The translations under genes were made by a program, and so were the position numbers. Shown piece by piece: positions 46,932 to 59,767 of a stretch of DNA of 64,000 bases; position 1 is the stretch's first letter; the number at the start of each line of letters is the position of its first letter. The stretch lies in NCBI RefSeq assembly GCF_001625215.2, contig NC_030387.2:992001-1056000 (forward strand). The letters are read 5' to 3'. The stretch is from Daucus carota subsp. sativus (Eukaryota; Streptophyta; Magnoliopsida; Apiales; Apiaceae). A model generated the notes under the pieces. The model was not told where the DNA came from and did not search any database. It worked only from the letters and a program-made list of their open reading frames with translations.

Positions 46932-47354
46932 GAGCATCTCCAAGAAGCTCTTTATTTTCAGATAATTGCTTAGAGCATCTCCAAGAAGCTCTTTATTTAG
47001 GCTCCTAACTTGAGATTTGAGGAGGGGGAGGAAAAATGTTGCTCCAAGAGATTCTTAAGTGGCTCTTAAATTTTAAGAGCCTCTTGTTTCTCTCTCCTCT
47101 CTCCTCAAAGTTAAGAGCCACCACATGGCTCCTAACTTATTTTTTTACAATAAAAAAATCTTTCCTTCCAATTCATCTCCATCTTTCACTCTCTTTTGTT
47201 GTAGTGGAGCCCAATATATGAATAAAATATTAAATAGAGAAGAAATGTAGAGAGTATTGTTGGAGTTTACACTCTTAACTTTGTTCTAAATTACTAAGAG
47301 CCACATTTTTTATATTATATTTAGGAGCCAACAAGGAGACTGTTGGAGATGCTC
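46932..47354. mobile_element. PIF/Harbinger-type MITE, TSD TTA, with duplicated left end
   Basis: GAGCATCTCCAAGAAGCTC occurs at 46932 and again at 46973 within a 41-bp tandem duplication (unit starts CAGATAATTGCTTA). The right end TTGGAGATGCTC stops at 47354. TTA precedes each left end and follows the right end. The body is non-coding. Confidence 0.75.
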
Positions 47355-47357
47355 TTA

Positions 47358-47821
47358 TCCCGAAAACAAAATTAAACAGACTTTCAATTCACACTGTTTT
47401 GTAAGGCTAATGAAATTCATGTGCTCCGCCGTCCGTCCTTTCTCGGTAAATCAGAGAAAATAATGAAATGATCGTCCGATTGCACATACCTCAGCTAAAC
47501 CTCAACTAAACAGTTGGTAAATATTGTTAATATCTTCGAATTTAGACTTTATTTAAATACTCCATCAACTTGGCATTTCTCGTAATATTCTTACGGCACA
47601 AATATTCATTGTTGTTTTATTTCTAATTTCAATTCAATGTTCGTTGCGTCAATGATTTACAGTCAAGTTCTCACAAGGGTTGTGAGTCTGCGACTTAAAT
47701 AATACACCCACTGGTAATATATGATAATTTTATTATTTTTATTTTAACACGCAACTGATAAATTTGCTTAAATACCCATGGCGCTCAATTATAGATTATA
47801 TGTTAATTTATGTTATATATG
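47358..47821. other. Intergenic region, nothing recognised
   Basis: AT-rich sequence without ORFs or element ends. Confidence 0.5.
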
Positions 47822-48168
47822 CAGTGTTGTAAAATTCCCCGATTTAATCGATTAATCCCTGATTGATCTCCGGCAAGATCGGCCACCGATTCGAGTTTTG
47901 AAATCGGATTAATCCTTATATATATTTCTTAATCGAAGTATATATGATAAATTATTAAAATTAAAATACTATATTACTTTAAATATGAATAATTATAGAG
48001 TTTCTAAATAGCTAATATAATAATAACTAAATATTAAATAATATTTTAATATTAAAATAAATCCGATTTTCACTCCGATTAATTTTTCCGATTAATCCCC
48101 GATTTATGATTAATCACTGAATCGATAGCTCAACTGATTAGGTCCGATTCCCATTTTCTGTAACACTG
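47822..48168. mobile_element. hAT-type MITE (family copy 2)
   Basis: Starts CAGTGTTGTAAAATTCCCC and ends TTTTCTGTAACACTG; 347 bp. Interior is almost the same as the next element, including AAATCGGATTAATCC and ATTAGGTCCGATTCCCA. Flanks TATATATG and TATATACA match at six of eight positions. Confidence 0.75.
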
Positions 48169-48232
48169 TATATACACGTAATGAAATATTAAGTCTTCTC
48201 AAGTCACTTCAATGCTATTTGTATATTACTGC

Positions 48233-48591
48233 TAGTGTTCTAAAAATCCCCGATTTAACCGATAAATCCCCGATTAATCCTCTGCAAGGTCAGCCACCGA
48301 TCCGATTTTTGAAATCCGATTAACCCTTATATATATTTCATAATCGAAGTATATGTGATAAATTATTAAAATTAAAATACTATATTACATTAAATATGAA
48401 TAATTATAGAGTTTATGAATATAGTAAATATATTAGTTACTAAATAGCTAATATAATAATAACTAAATATTAAATAATATTTTAATATTAAAATAAACCC
48501 GATTTTAACTCTGATTAATCCCCGATTTCCGATTAATCCTTGAATCGGTAGCTCAACCGATTAGGTCCGATTCCCAATTTCTGTAACACTG
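48233..48591. mobile_element. hAT-type MITE (family copy 3), 8-bp TSD
   Basis: Starts TAGTGTTCTAAAAATCCCC and ends TTTCTGTAACACTG; flanked by the perfect 8-bp repeat ATTACTGC (48225-48232 and 48592-48599). Only 64 bp separate it from copy 2. Confidence 0.82.
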
Positions 48592-48599
48592 ATTACTGC

Positions 48600-49068
48600 A
48601 CATGGGTATATATGAAATATTAAGATCTTACCGAATAAGTACATAATCAATTAATCATATACTACTATACTAATTCAATATTTTAACCCGATAGTTTCAT
48701 TATATATGTAATTGATGCTGTTCCCAATCTCACTACCAAACATTAATTTGTATGTTTTCTGTAAATAAAATAACACTGTGGTTAAGTAAACGGGTCAAAT
48801 CTATATAGACTATGTTCATCTGGTCTCTAACAACAAATGATGGATGCGTTTGCATGTATTTAAATGGCAATTGATTCGGATCGTAACTAACCATACTATT
48901 TTTCAACCCGTGTCGGAACAATTTTAAACATAAATATATTTTTTCCCCAATTGTTTAACTTTATTGGTTGTTAAAACTTTTTATAAATATTGTTTAACTT
49001 ATAAGTATCGAAGTGTTTTTTTGAAAATGGATACCTAAAATAATGTAAAAATAAAGAATTACCAGTAA
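48600..49068. other. Intergenic region, nothing recognised
   Basis: AT-rich sequence; the small ORF on the minus strand at 48733-48921 has no recognisable motif. Confidence 0.5.
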
Positions 49069-49224
49069 GGCTGTTATTCGGTCCGGGCCGGCCGAGTTTC
49101 GAGCCAGGCATAATTCGAGCCGAGTTTTATATAGTCGAGCCGAGCCGGCTCATTTAAGAAAACAAGTCTAAATTTTTGCCCGAACTCGACTCGTTTATTT
49201 TCACAAGTCGAGTCGAGCTGGCTC

Positions 49225-49678
49225 TGTTAGGATAAAAAGCGAGATTCAATCTTCTAATGCAAAGCACACACACAACAATATATTTGACGGGGAAAACCCA
49301 CGTCCCAACTTGTATTATTAATCAAAACCATTATCAATAATACAATCAACCAAACTTGGATACTCAAGCCTACTACTCAAGTATCCGCCCTCGAGCGATA
49401 CCTAAGTCTACATCTTGAGCACACCTATCAAACACAATATGACTATGTATATATAGTCATCTCAAACTAGACAAATCAGAATCTAATTCTAAAACAGCTA
49501 CACATAGTCCTAATCCAATTCTGATTTTCAACTCAAATCAGAATCCAATTCCAACTAGGTATTCTATCTTTGCGACCAAGACATATCTTATAATAATTGT
49601 CTAAACATACAATTATTATCCTTATATATTTTGGATCACCAAAGTCCATGTTACCTTGTAATGGGCTGATACCTAACA
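49225..49678 (-). repeat. TRIM LTR, left (3' LTR of the minus-strand element)
   Basis: TGTTAG...CTAACA ends; contains a TATA-like stretch within GACTATGTATATATAGTC. Confidence 0.92.
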
Positions 49679-50068
49679 ATCCTCCCCTTCAGCCCAATAC
49701 AATCAACAATCACGATGAAGACACCGGCGTCCATCCGCCAATGCCTCCCCTCGAACAAGAATCTTCATGTCTCGTTCTTCCAAATTTTATCCATCTACAA
49801 AATCACGTGCATCAACCTCGAGTGCTCTTCCATCCATGAGTCACCCGATCCTTGCTTTCACAATCCTCCGGCCTCTAGAAGAACCATCCAATCTTCTTCC
49901 ATATTGAGTCCATCATGATTGATCCACGGTGCAAGTCAACCGTCATACCGCACGTAACTTTGCCTCTTCCTGCTAACAAAACCTCCATCGTACTCTGCAT
50001 TCTCGATTAAATCCCGAATTTTCCTCCAACCTCATCAATCCCGATCCTTACCTCGCTCTGATACCACT

Positions 50069-50522
50069 TGTTAGGATAAAAAGCGAGATTCAATCTTCTA
50101 ATGCAAAGCACACACACAACAATATATTTGACGGGGAAAACCCACGTCCCAACTTGTATTATTAATCAAAACCATTATCAATAATACAATCAACCAAACT
50201 TGGATACTCAAGCCTACTACTCAAGTATCCGCCCTCGAGCGATACCTAAGTCTACATCTTGAGCACACCTATCAAACACAATATGACTATGTATATATAG
50301 TCATCTCAAACTAGACAAATCAGAATCTAATTCTAAAACAGCTACACATAGTCCTAATCCAATTCTGATTTTCAACTCAAATCAGAATCCAATTCCAACT
50401 AGGTATTCTATCTTTGCGACCAAGACATATCTTATAATAATTGTCTAAACATACAATTATTATCCTTATATATTTTGGATCACCAAAGTCCATGTTACCT
50501 TGTAATGGGCTGATACCTAACA
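50069..50522 (-). repeat. TRIM LTR, right (5' LTR of the minus-strand element)
   Basis: Same length and, as far as checked by eye, the same sequence as the left LTR. The primer site follows at 50055-50066. Confidence 0.92.
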
Positions 50523-50829
50523 GGCTCGTTTAGCTAAACGAGCCGATTTTACCGAGTCGGGCGAGCTGACTCATTAAATTTAACACTAAATCGAGCCTAA
50601 AACGCTACCCGAATCCGACTCGTTAATTTTCACGAGTCGAGTCGAGTCGAGCCAGCTCATTTCACGAAACGAGCCCAAACCTTTGCCCGGACTCGAACTC
50701 GTTTAACTAAACGAGCTGAGTCGAACACATCAAAACGAGTTCGAGCCGGCGAGTTCGCGAGCTGCCCGGATCGAATTACAGCACTAATTACTAGAAAATG
50801 ATAGTTTTCCTGAAAAAATAAAAACAATA

Positions 50830-51131
50830 CTCCCTCCGTCCCATTTTAATTGACACTTATTCCTTTTTGGGACGTCCTAAAAAGAATGAACCTATTAAAC
50901 TTACTATTTTTGAACACTACTTTTCACTATTACACCCACTACTTTCTTCCACTATCTCTATTCTATAATAATATAAACACTATTACACCCACTACTTTCC
51001 TCCACTACCTCAAATCTATTATTAAAATTTTGATGGGTCCCACCACTTTACCAACTTTTCAACCTTTTTACTACCTTTTTCTTAATCTCCGTGAAAGTCA
51101 AAGCAGTTCAATCTTTTCGGGACGGAGGGAG
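50830..51131. mobile_element. Stowaway-type MITE, TSD TA
   Basis: Ends CTCCCTCCGTCCCATTTTAA and the complement CTCCCTCCGTCCCGAAAAGA, 302 bp, flanked by TA (50828-50829, 51132-51133). Internal repeat ACTATTACACCCACTACTTT. It ends about 325 bp before the ABCG start codon, so it may lie in the promoter. Confidence 0.85.
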
Positions 51132-51457
51132 TAACAATTTTCATTTGGTGACAAAATTGGCATGACCGAATGCCAACCACTGAAGCTACTCTTAAATCTT
51201 TTTCTTTCTTGGGAAGCTACTCTTAAATCTTAATTACTAAAAACATATGAAATTTTTCCCTGTGGTCTAAACTTTATTAAAATATAAGTAACAACAAACA
51301 TAAGAAACAATGTAGAAACTAGAAAAGTTTATTGTACACACTCTTTTCTTTCCTCTATGAGAGACCTGCAGGGAGATGAGACTTGTCCAGCTATCTCCTT
51401 CTCTCAACTTTCTTCATGACATTTAACAACCTGATATCATCATAGTCAGTTACAACT
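51132..51457 (+). promoter_or_regulatory. Upstream region and 5' UTR of the ABCG gene
   Basis: This 326-bp stretch lies between the Stowaway MITE and the start codon. A small direct repeat (GAAGCTACTCTTAAATCTT at 51182 and 51213) is present. AT-rich stretches around 51240-51300 could hold the TATA box, but no site was clear enough to fix. Confidence 0.4.
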
Positions 51458-54400
51458 ATGGCAGAGCCTGCGGTCAGGATGGCGAAAACGGTGTCGTTCA
51501 AGAGGAGTTCCAGCAGCTTTGACAGAGGTTCAGTGGCCAGTGAAGAGGATGAGAAGGAGCTGGAGTGGGCAGCTATTGAGAGGCTTCCGACCATGCGACG
51601 TCTTCGAATGTCGGTGATCGAGGACGATGAAGATGGTCAGAATAGAGTGGTGGATGTTGCGAAGCTCGGGCCAGGGGAGAAGCGTGTGTTTATACATAAA
51701 CTGATTAATCATGTTCAGACAGATAATGCTCGCTTGTTGCTCAAGATGAAGCAGCGCATGGACAAGTAATTAAACTACTTTATTTTACGTGCTCTACTTA
51801 TTTTAATGCATGCATATTGTTCGGTTACCTTGCCCTAGAGGTAAACTGAGCGCGATGTAAATATCAATTATGTCGAGATTGTTGAGTAACCAACTCATCT
51901 AAACATAACGTTCGATTGAACAATAAATACCAATACTATTACCAACAGAGGGGCCGAAGAGACTCGAACGCGAATTCTTCCTAAACCCATCTCTGATACC
52001 ATGTTGCTAAATGCTAATCAACTAACCCAAGTAGAAATAGCCAAATAGGATACTACAGTGCTATACTGGCAGGTTGTTAAAGCAACTCTAACCATAGGAA
52101 GCTCTTAGCTAAAAGGAGAGTTGGCATATCAAAGTGAAAATTATAGCCAATCTCTTCGAAAAATCACACTCCAACCTGCATACTCATCCCTTGTTTATAT
52201 GCCTACTCATCTCTTATCTATAATTTTAGCCATGTATGATTATATTTGTCAAACTTCTGCTGGTCTGTAAGAGATCCATTGGAAATTACATATCATTTAT
52301 TACCATATTGAACTGGTATATATTCTATTTTAAGAATCTAAATTAATAACATACTATTTTCAAATTTAGCCAACTAATATAGCCAATATCATTGACCCCA
52401 TTGGAGATGCTTCGATACTCTTGTTATTAAAATTTTCGATAGGCTTGATTGCCGCCTTAGTTGCTTTGAATATAGTATATTTCAATCTGATGTCTAATTA
52501 GATTGACATATTCAACATTTAGAGACTTAAACATCCTTGTACTGTTGTCACAACCTAAATAACAATCAAGTGCATGATGGATATTCTAGATAAACAAATG
52601 AAAGAAACTTGATGGATATTCTAGATAAACAAATGAAAGAATAAGTTCTGATATAATTGAGATTCCTTTTTTTTATATGTTTAATGATGATGCAGGGTTG
52701 GAATAAAATTGCCAACAGTGGAGGTCAGATACAAGAACCTATGTGTTGAAGCAAAATGTGAGGTGGTCCAAGGAGAGCCTCTCCCCACACTCTGGAACTC
52801 CTTTAAAAGCATTTTCGCGGTAAGTGAACTAAATCTGTAATCGTCGAGAAAAAGCCTCGTATGTCATCATTTTCACTAAATAATGCCCAAAATAACAAAG
52901 TTGGGAGAAATTGCCCAAAATACAATTTATTAACATCGAGTAATCCAGCGTTTTGATTATTGGAAGAAAATACTAGATCGTGGTATGTTTAGGCCTGAAA
53001 ATAACTGAAAATTGTAATACGATGTGGCGTTTTAGGAGTAAAACCCTGCATGAAATAGCGTTTTGATCTCAAAACGCTAGTTACACCGAAGAAGGGAAAG
53101 AGAATAAACGCCGCACGATCTAATGTGTTGGATTGCAAAGTGGTAGGTTAGGATCATTTTCTCCGACAGTGGTATTTGGGACCCTTTTCTTGAAAATTGT
53201 GGCAGTGAGGGCCAACACCCTTAATCGTCATCCTAGTACTCCTTTCATCTCTTGCTAACAAGAAATCCGAGATTTTATGCTTCAACGGCATGTCTGTGTG
53301 CTGGTTTAAGTTTATGCAATTAATCTTATTTAAAGCGAAAAATGAAGAAAAAAAAGGGACTGTATCTGGTTTAGCACTGAGAAAATTATATTAAAAGACG
53401 CCTATGACAAATTGTTTTTTCAAATATTCGCGCAGATCTCTTACTGCAGAGCACCAGAAGCAAAGGTTGGCATCATAAAAGGAATAAGTGGAATCATCAA
53501 GCCCTCAAGGTCTGTTGAATGATCATATAATTATGCTCTAATTTTTATTAAAAGTACGCAGTTTTCAAATTTTCATTTACCTAAGCGACTATCATGTCAG
53601 AGACAGTCATATCAGACATGATTCTTACAGGACATAATAGACAGTGAAACAGGAATATAAACAAACATGATTCTTACAGGATGACCTTATTGCTCGGACC
53701 ACCGGGATGTGGAAAGACCACATTGCTAAAGGCTCTCGCAGGAAAGCTGGACAAATCTTTAAAGGTCTCTTTTCCCTGCAAATCAGTTCTGTTTCAGTTT
53801 CTGGTAAATATTGTGCTTAAGCATGAAAGCTGAAAGCTGCAGAAAAAGCGAGGCATTTTAATAAAATGGTATCCTCGACAACTAGTGATAATTATGTACG
53901 AAAACTGGCTAAACGAAACTGTGCAAGCAAAAATACTGATAATGTGTGAATCCATAGCAGCTTAATTACAGATCTATGGTAAACTTGCAGCTCAGATCAA
54001 TTTTTTTAATTTTGTCTTTATTCAGGTAAGCGGGGAGGTTTCTTACAATGAGTGCAAGTTAGACGATCTCAATTCTCAGAAGATATCAGCTTACATAAGC
54101 CAGTATGACTTGCATACTCCTGAGATGACAGTAAGAGAGACAATTGATTTTTCTGCCCGTTGTCAAGGCGTCGAAAGCAGAAAAGGTAAATTGAACATGG
54201 TCCTAAATTTCCAGCTCCATCGTATTAAATTAACACGTATCTGTTAAATGTATAGAAATGATGGCTGAAATTAGTAGAAGGGAGAAGCAAGCAGGAATTG
54301 TTCCTGAATCAGAAATTGATACATATATGAAGGTAACATATAATTTAGATGTAAATATCCGACTCAAGGTAATATTTCTTTTTCTTGATATATGGCCTCG

Positions 54401-57400
54401 CGTTGGACAGGCGATATCAGTCAGTGGATTAGAGAGAACACTTCAAACAGATTACACAATGAAGGTAACTTGATCAATATTCAAAGATATAGATCGAACA
54501 CAATGTTAAGTGAACCACAGAACAATTCCTATATATATTGTTGTTGTCCTTCAGATACTGGGACTAGACGTTTGCGCTGATACTCCTGTTGGTGATGCGA
54601 TAAGACGAGGCATATCAGGTGGTCAGAAGAGGAGACTAGCAACTGGTCAGTAATTCAGTAACTTTAAACAAGTACAACTGAGTCAATAAATGAACTTTTA
54701 TGGATGTGCAAATTTCTGTCGCAGGAGAAATGATTGTCAGTCCAAAAAGGGTGTTGTTTATGGATGAAATCTCAAATGGTTTGGACACCTCGACAACATT
54801 TCAGATTATAAGCTGCCTTCAGCAATTGGTCCACATCACAAATGTCACTGCATTGATATCACTACTACAGCCTGCCCCGGAAACTTTTGATCTTTTCGAT
54901 GATATAATCTTGTATGCAGAAGGCAAAGTAGTTTACCATGGACCTCGAGTTGATACCCTCGAATTCTTTCATGCGTGTGGTTTCCAGTGCCCAGAAAGAA
55001 AGGGTGTTGCTGACTTCCTACAAGAGGTACGTGATCAAAACCAAATTGTCAGCAGTTCATATCCTTTATGGCTCTCAATTCTTTCTTTTCTCAAATACAA
55101 TATTGCAGGTAACCTCAAAAAAGGACCAGAGACAGTATTGGTACAATGCTGATGTACCTTACAGATATATTACAGTGGATGAATTCTGTGAAAAATTCAA
55201 GAACTCTCGGATGGGACATAGTCTTGATGAAGAGCTTTCTAGGACAGTTGAAGATTCTGAATCCTATCTCAAGAAAGATATACTCCTTAATGATAAGAAA
55301 AATAAATATTCTACGAACAAGTGGGGATTGTTCAAGGCTTGCTTAGACAGGGAGATTCTACTCACAAGACGAAACTCATTTATTCATATATTCAAATTAG
55401 CACAGGTACATTTTTTCTGACTTCTGAGTAATGCTCCGTTCTGCCAGATTTCTAGTAATAGCCTAACAGGATGCATTACTTGAACAATAACTTTTTTATC
55501 TTCCTGTGTAACCATGTTATTTTCCTGGTGCAGCTCATCATAATTGCAATCATAACGATGACAGTCTTTCTACGGACAAGAATGACTGTGGACTCGGAAC
55601 ATTCAACTTATATTATGGGTTCCTTGTTTTATGGAATTATCCGAATCCTGACTAATGGAATGGGAGAGCTGAACATGACTGTCACTAGGCTTCCAGTTTT
55701 CTACAAAGAGAGAGCTCTCAGTTTCTACCCCTCCTGGGCTTATGCTATTACAGCTTTTCTCCTAAGGATCCCCTTTTCTTTGGTGGAGTCCTTTGTTTGG
55801 ACAGCTCTTACCTACTATGTTATAGGATATAGCCCAGAAGTAGAGAGGTTTTTCTGCCAATTCCTGCTGTTTTTCACTCTACACCAAGCATCAGTATCCC
55901 TATTCCGAATGCTTGCATCAATTTGTCAAACTGAGGTAGCAGCAACATTTAGCTGCAACCTGCTTGTCCTAATAATGCTGTTGTTTGGTGGCTTTATAAT
56001 TCCACAACGTAAGCACTCAATTCTAGGACACTACAGTATTTCACTAAAACCATGTAAATTGATGCTAAATATTTAGATGTCCTAATTTTGCAGATTCATT
56101 ACCGGGGTGGTTACAGTGGGGCTTTTGGACATCAATGGTGTCATATGCTGAAATAGGAATATCTGTTAATGAATTTCTCGCCCCTCGATGGGCAAAGGTG
56201 ATATCAAAACTCATGCATTCAGAAATTCTTTCGTATTCAGTTACTGTCCCTAATCCAGTTTATTTCATATTCAGGTGACATCAGGAAACTCAACAATTGG
56301 CCACGAGACTTTGTCAAGTCATGGGCTTAACTTTAAAGGCTACACCTACTGGATATCTCTAGGAGCACTCCTTGGATTTACGTTCCTTTTGAATGTTGGA
56401 TTCACCTTAGCTTTAACATACAAGAAGTGTAAGTTGTTGCAATATACATATTTGTACTGTATACTATATGTTTAGATAGTTGGAATAAGCAGACTAACCT
56501 CAACAAATTAAACCTTTGTTTAAAATCAGCTCCAGGAGCATCTCAGGCTGTTATATCATACGAAAAACTTCAGCAACTGCAAGAAGATCAATGTAATGAT
56601 AAGGATGATAATAATGAAAGATCAACCACAACGACACCTCAGTTGCATAACATATCAATTGAAGGTTAGTCATCTATATCCCCTGCCTATTTCAGATGAA
56701 CAGAAGACGAGCCAAAAACAAAGTATGAAGATACCATTTTTGCCAAGTAAATAATGCCACTTTTTTGTACTGTGAAACTCTTCCAGTGATCCAAGAAGGC
56801 AGTAAAGTGGTCTTACCTTTTGAGCCCCTGACACTAACATTTGAGAATGTCCGCTATTATGTTGAGACTCCAGCGGTAATTATTCAACTATAAAAGACAG
56901 TATTGTCACTTTTTAAAAAAAAAATAATTGTGTAATGTCCAGTACTTACAGTTTCCCACGAAAATTACTGAAAACAGGAAATGAGAAAAACAGGAATATA
57001 CCAGGAGACAAGGCTTCAGCTTCTACATGACATGACGGGAGCATTTAAACCAGGTGTTTTAACAGCTTTGATGGGAGAAAGTGGAGCAGGAAAGACAACT
57101 CTGATGGATATACTCTCTGGAAGAAAAGACAGCAAACATATTGAAGGGGTTATCCGGGTTGGAGGATTCCCCAAGGTTCAACAAACCTTTGCTAGGATTT
57201 CAGGTTACTGCGAACAATCTGACATTCATTCTCCTCAGATCACAGTTGAAGAATCAGTACTCTTCTCTTCTTGGTTAAGGCTACCATCACATATTAGCGC
57301 AACTACAAGAACTGTAAGTTAATATAATGCTACTAACTAGAGATTAGTAAGATTACCTCCCACAGATATCAAAATATCATAACATATGAAAATTACAACA

Positions 57401-59767
57401 TTATATATACAGGCTTGAGTTTTAATATAATAAGCCTTACCTGTAAGTGATCCTGACTATGCAGGACTTTGTCCGGGATGTGCTCACATTAGTTGAACTT
57501 GATGGGATTAAAAATAGTTTGGTTGGAGTTCCTGGAGTAAGCGGTCTATCAAATGAACAAAGAAAGAGGCTAACCATCGCAGTGGAACTTGTTTCTAATC
57601 CGTCAATCATATTCATGGACGAACCAACATCTGGTCTGGATGCTAGAGCAGCTGCCATTGTTATGCGTGCAGTGAAAAATGTTGCTGACACCGGAAGAAC
57701 AGTGGTATGCACCATCCACCAACCAAGCATCGACATTTTTGAGGCATTTGATGAGGTAGGACTATACTATGAACTTGTAGGATACAGAATGTGAAAAGGT
57801 TAAGAGCAGTTTCACATGGAAGAACTCTGAGTTGAATACTAAATTAATCTGTGCAGTTGATTCTGATGAAAAAGGGAGGACAAATAGTTTACTCAGGACC
57901 ACTGGGTCAGCATTCATGCAAGCTTATCGACTATTTTGAGGTAAAGCTAGCAGATTATGACAATTGTATTACCACTGGCCATGACTATATGTTTCATCCA
58001 TTATCTAACATCATGGCTATAGCATGACATATCGATTTAACACAAAACAAGCATCACATATACAATTAAAAAATACTAAAAATTTATGTGACTATGCACC
58101 ATACGTTTCGCAGAGCATTCCTGGAGTTCCAGTGATTAAAAAGAACTACAATCCAGCAACATGGATGTTAGAAATTACTATGGGATCCATAGAGGAACAG
58201 CTTGGTTTAGATTTTGCACAAGTTTACAAGGAATCTCAGCTGTACAAGTAAGTGATAAATAACTTGTAGATAGTATTTGCACATCATAGTAGCAAAAGTA
58301 GGCCATCAAAAAAAAGTTAAAATACAACTGATAATTTATGTTTCAATGCAGAGAGAACATAGAACAAATCAAAGTACTGAGAGAGCCACAGGGAAGTTCA
58401 AGAGAACTGCATTTTCCTACTCAGTTTCCACGAAACGGATGGGAGCAGTACAAAGCATGCCTGTGGAAACAAAACCTGTCATATTGGAGAAGTCCATCAT
58501 ACAACTTCAAGTGCTTATCTTTTGCAACCGTTTCAGCTGTGCTGATGGGAGTAGTGCTGTGGCAGAAAGGCACGAAAATGTAAGTCTAAGTAGATACATT
58601 TCTGCACTAACAAAAATATTGATTAGACTGGATATACTAAGTTAAACTGCTTAATGATTGTTTCTGTTGTTCACAGCCAAGATCAACAGGACCTATTTAA
58701 CATACTATCAGCCGTATTTATAGTATTGCAAGTCATAGGTACAAATAACTGCTCTTCAGTTATAGCAATAGTGGCAAGTGAACGGTCCGTCTTGTACAGG
58801 GAAATGTTCTCTGGAATGTACTCTTCTTATGCATATTCCTTCGCACAGGTCAATATAAATTTCCAAGGCAAAAACATAGATGCTAGTACAAATATTAATA
58901 CATCCATGCCATATAACAAGTTTTTGTCTTCTCAATTTCTTACTGTAGGTGTGTATTGAAATACCATATTTGTTGGTCCAAGCACTCGTGTATTCAACTA
59001 TCACATACTCGGCAATGGGGTTCTATTGGTCCATCAGCAAGGTTGTCTGGTACTTCTATGTTTCGTTCTTCTCACTGCTCTACTTCAGTTATCAAGGAAT
59101 GCTTATTGTGTCACTGAGTCCAGACATGAAAGTTGCCTCCATACTAGCCGTGGCCACTTACACTATTCTTAGCCTATTCTCAGGATTCCTGATACCTGGT
59201 CCGGTAAGATACAGGTTTTGAAGTATTAATGTATCTTTAGTTGCGAAAAATACTTCCTATATCACTATCTGTATGTAAAATGATCTGAAAATCATTATGC
59301 AGCACGAATGCCTAACTCTTTAAGCGGAAATTATCAGTTTTAGGTATCAAGTACTGCTTAAGCCTCCCGACGCCTTAGTAGGATTAGACAAACCTAGAAC
59401 AAAATCAGGATCCTTAAAGTTTTGATAGACTAGAAGTAGCAAGTTGTCATGCATAGTTATATATAGTCAAAAAATGATGTTTTTTTTTGTTACATTGCAG
59501 GCAATTCCAAAATGGTGGGTTTGGTTATATTATATAACTCCAACCTCATGGTTCCTGAATGGAATTATCACACCACAATATGGGGATATAAAACAAGAAA
59601 TCTCTGCATTTGGAGAAAGGAAAGCACTCACCTCTTTCTTAGAAGACTATTTCGGGTTTCACCATGACAGAATTGGTCTTGTGGCTGTAATTGTTGCCAT
59701 ATATCCCATTTTATGTGCCTTTCTATTTGCATATTTCATCGGAAAACTGAAATTTCAGAGGAGGTGA
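51458..59767 (+). CDS. Full-size ABCG/PDR transporter
   Basis: Twenty-three exons with consistent phases: 51458-51765, 52696-52819, 53436-53509, 53680-53764, 54026-54185, 54256-54332, 54411-54464, 54555-54645, 54725-55026, 55109-55405, 55534-56008, 56094-56197, 56275-56428, 56530-56664, 56787-56875, 56978-57313, 57465-57755, 57857-57940, 58114-58247, 58352-58579, 58677-58848, 58949-59203 and 59501-59767, giving 1431 residues, the usual PDR length. The order is NBD1 (Walker [10 protein letters not shown] near 175, signature ISGGQKRRL near 314, Walker B VLFMDE near 334), TMD1, NBD2 (Walker [10 protein letters not shown] near 876, signature LSNEQRKRL near 983, then [16 protein letters not shown]) and TMD2. 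It ends GKLKFQRR. It should be a plasma-membrane exporter of secondary metabolites or hormones; by remembered similarity it is closest to ABCG29/33/37. Every expected motif is present, so it should be functional. Confidence 0.94.
52081..52414. mobile_element. Probable PIF-type MITE in ABCG intron 1
   Basis: Ends AGCAACTCTAACCATAGGAA and the complement AAGCATCTCCAATGGGG resemble the GAGCATCTCCAA family. TAA precedes the left end, but no matching duplication follows the right one. Confidence 0.45.
52860..53220. mobile_element. Probable decayed Mutator-like insertion in ABCG intron 2
   Basis: The left part reads AATGCCCAAAATAACAAAG and the right part GTGAGGGCCAAC, with internal GCGTTTTGATCTCAAAACGC. 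These resemble the TIR and GCGTTTT motifs of the element at 35362-36357. No clear target duplication. Confidence 0.4.
53617..53680 (+). other. Duplicated 3' splice acceptor before ABCG exon 4
   Basis: CATGATTCTTACAGGA occurs twice, 51 bp apart, each ending in a usable TTACAG acceptor (53630 and about 53679). Only the second gives the conserved reading frame into GPPGCGKTT; use of the first would add an in-frame region with a stop. Confidence 0.65.

Larger units (their letters stand above)
49225..50522 (-). mobile_element. TRIM retrotransposon with apparently identical LTRs
   Basis: Two 454-bp LTRs (49225-49678 and 50069-50522) flank only 390 bp. By eye I find no difference between them. On the minus strand the internal part starts, 2 nt after the LTR, with the primer site TGGTATCAGAGC (initiator tRNA-Met) and ends with a polypurine tract (GAAGGGGAGGAT). 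The 5-bp target duplication GGCTC is at 49220-49224 and 50523-50527. There is no gag or pol, so it depends on another element's proteins, possibly a Copia type that uses the same primer. Confidence 0.92.
49069..50784. mobile_element. GAGCCG-rich DNA element split by a TRIM
   Basis: Left end GGCTGTTATTCGGTCCGGGC and right end GCCCGGATCGAATTACAGCAC are inverted relatives, with TAA on each side (49066-49068, 50785-50787). Without the nested retrotransposon it is about 413 bp, full of CGAGCCGAG/CTCGACTCG motifs. A PIF-type origin is suggested by the 3-bp duplication only. Confidence 0.55.

Noticed and set aside
49597..49918. ORFs in the TRIM internal region
   Set aside because: They have no gag or pol motifs, overlap the LTR end, and lie antisense to the element's transcription.
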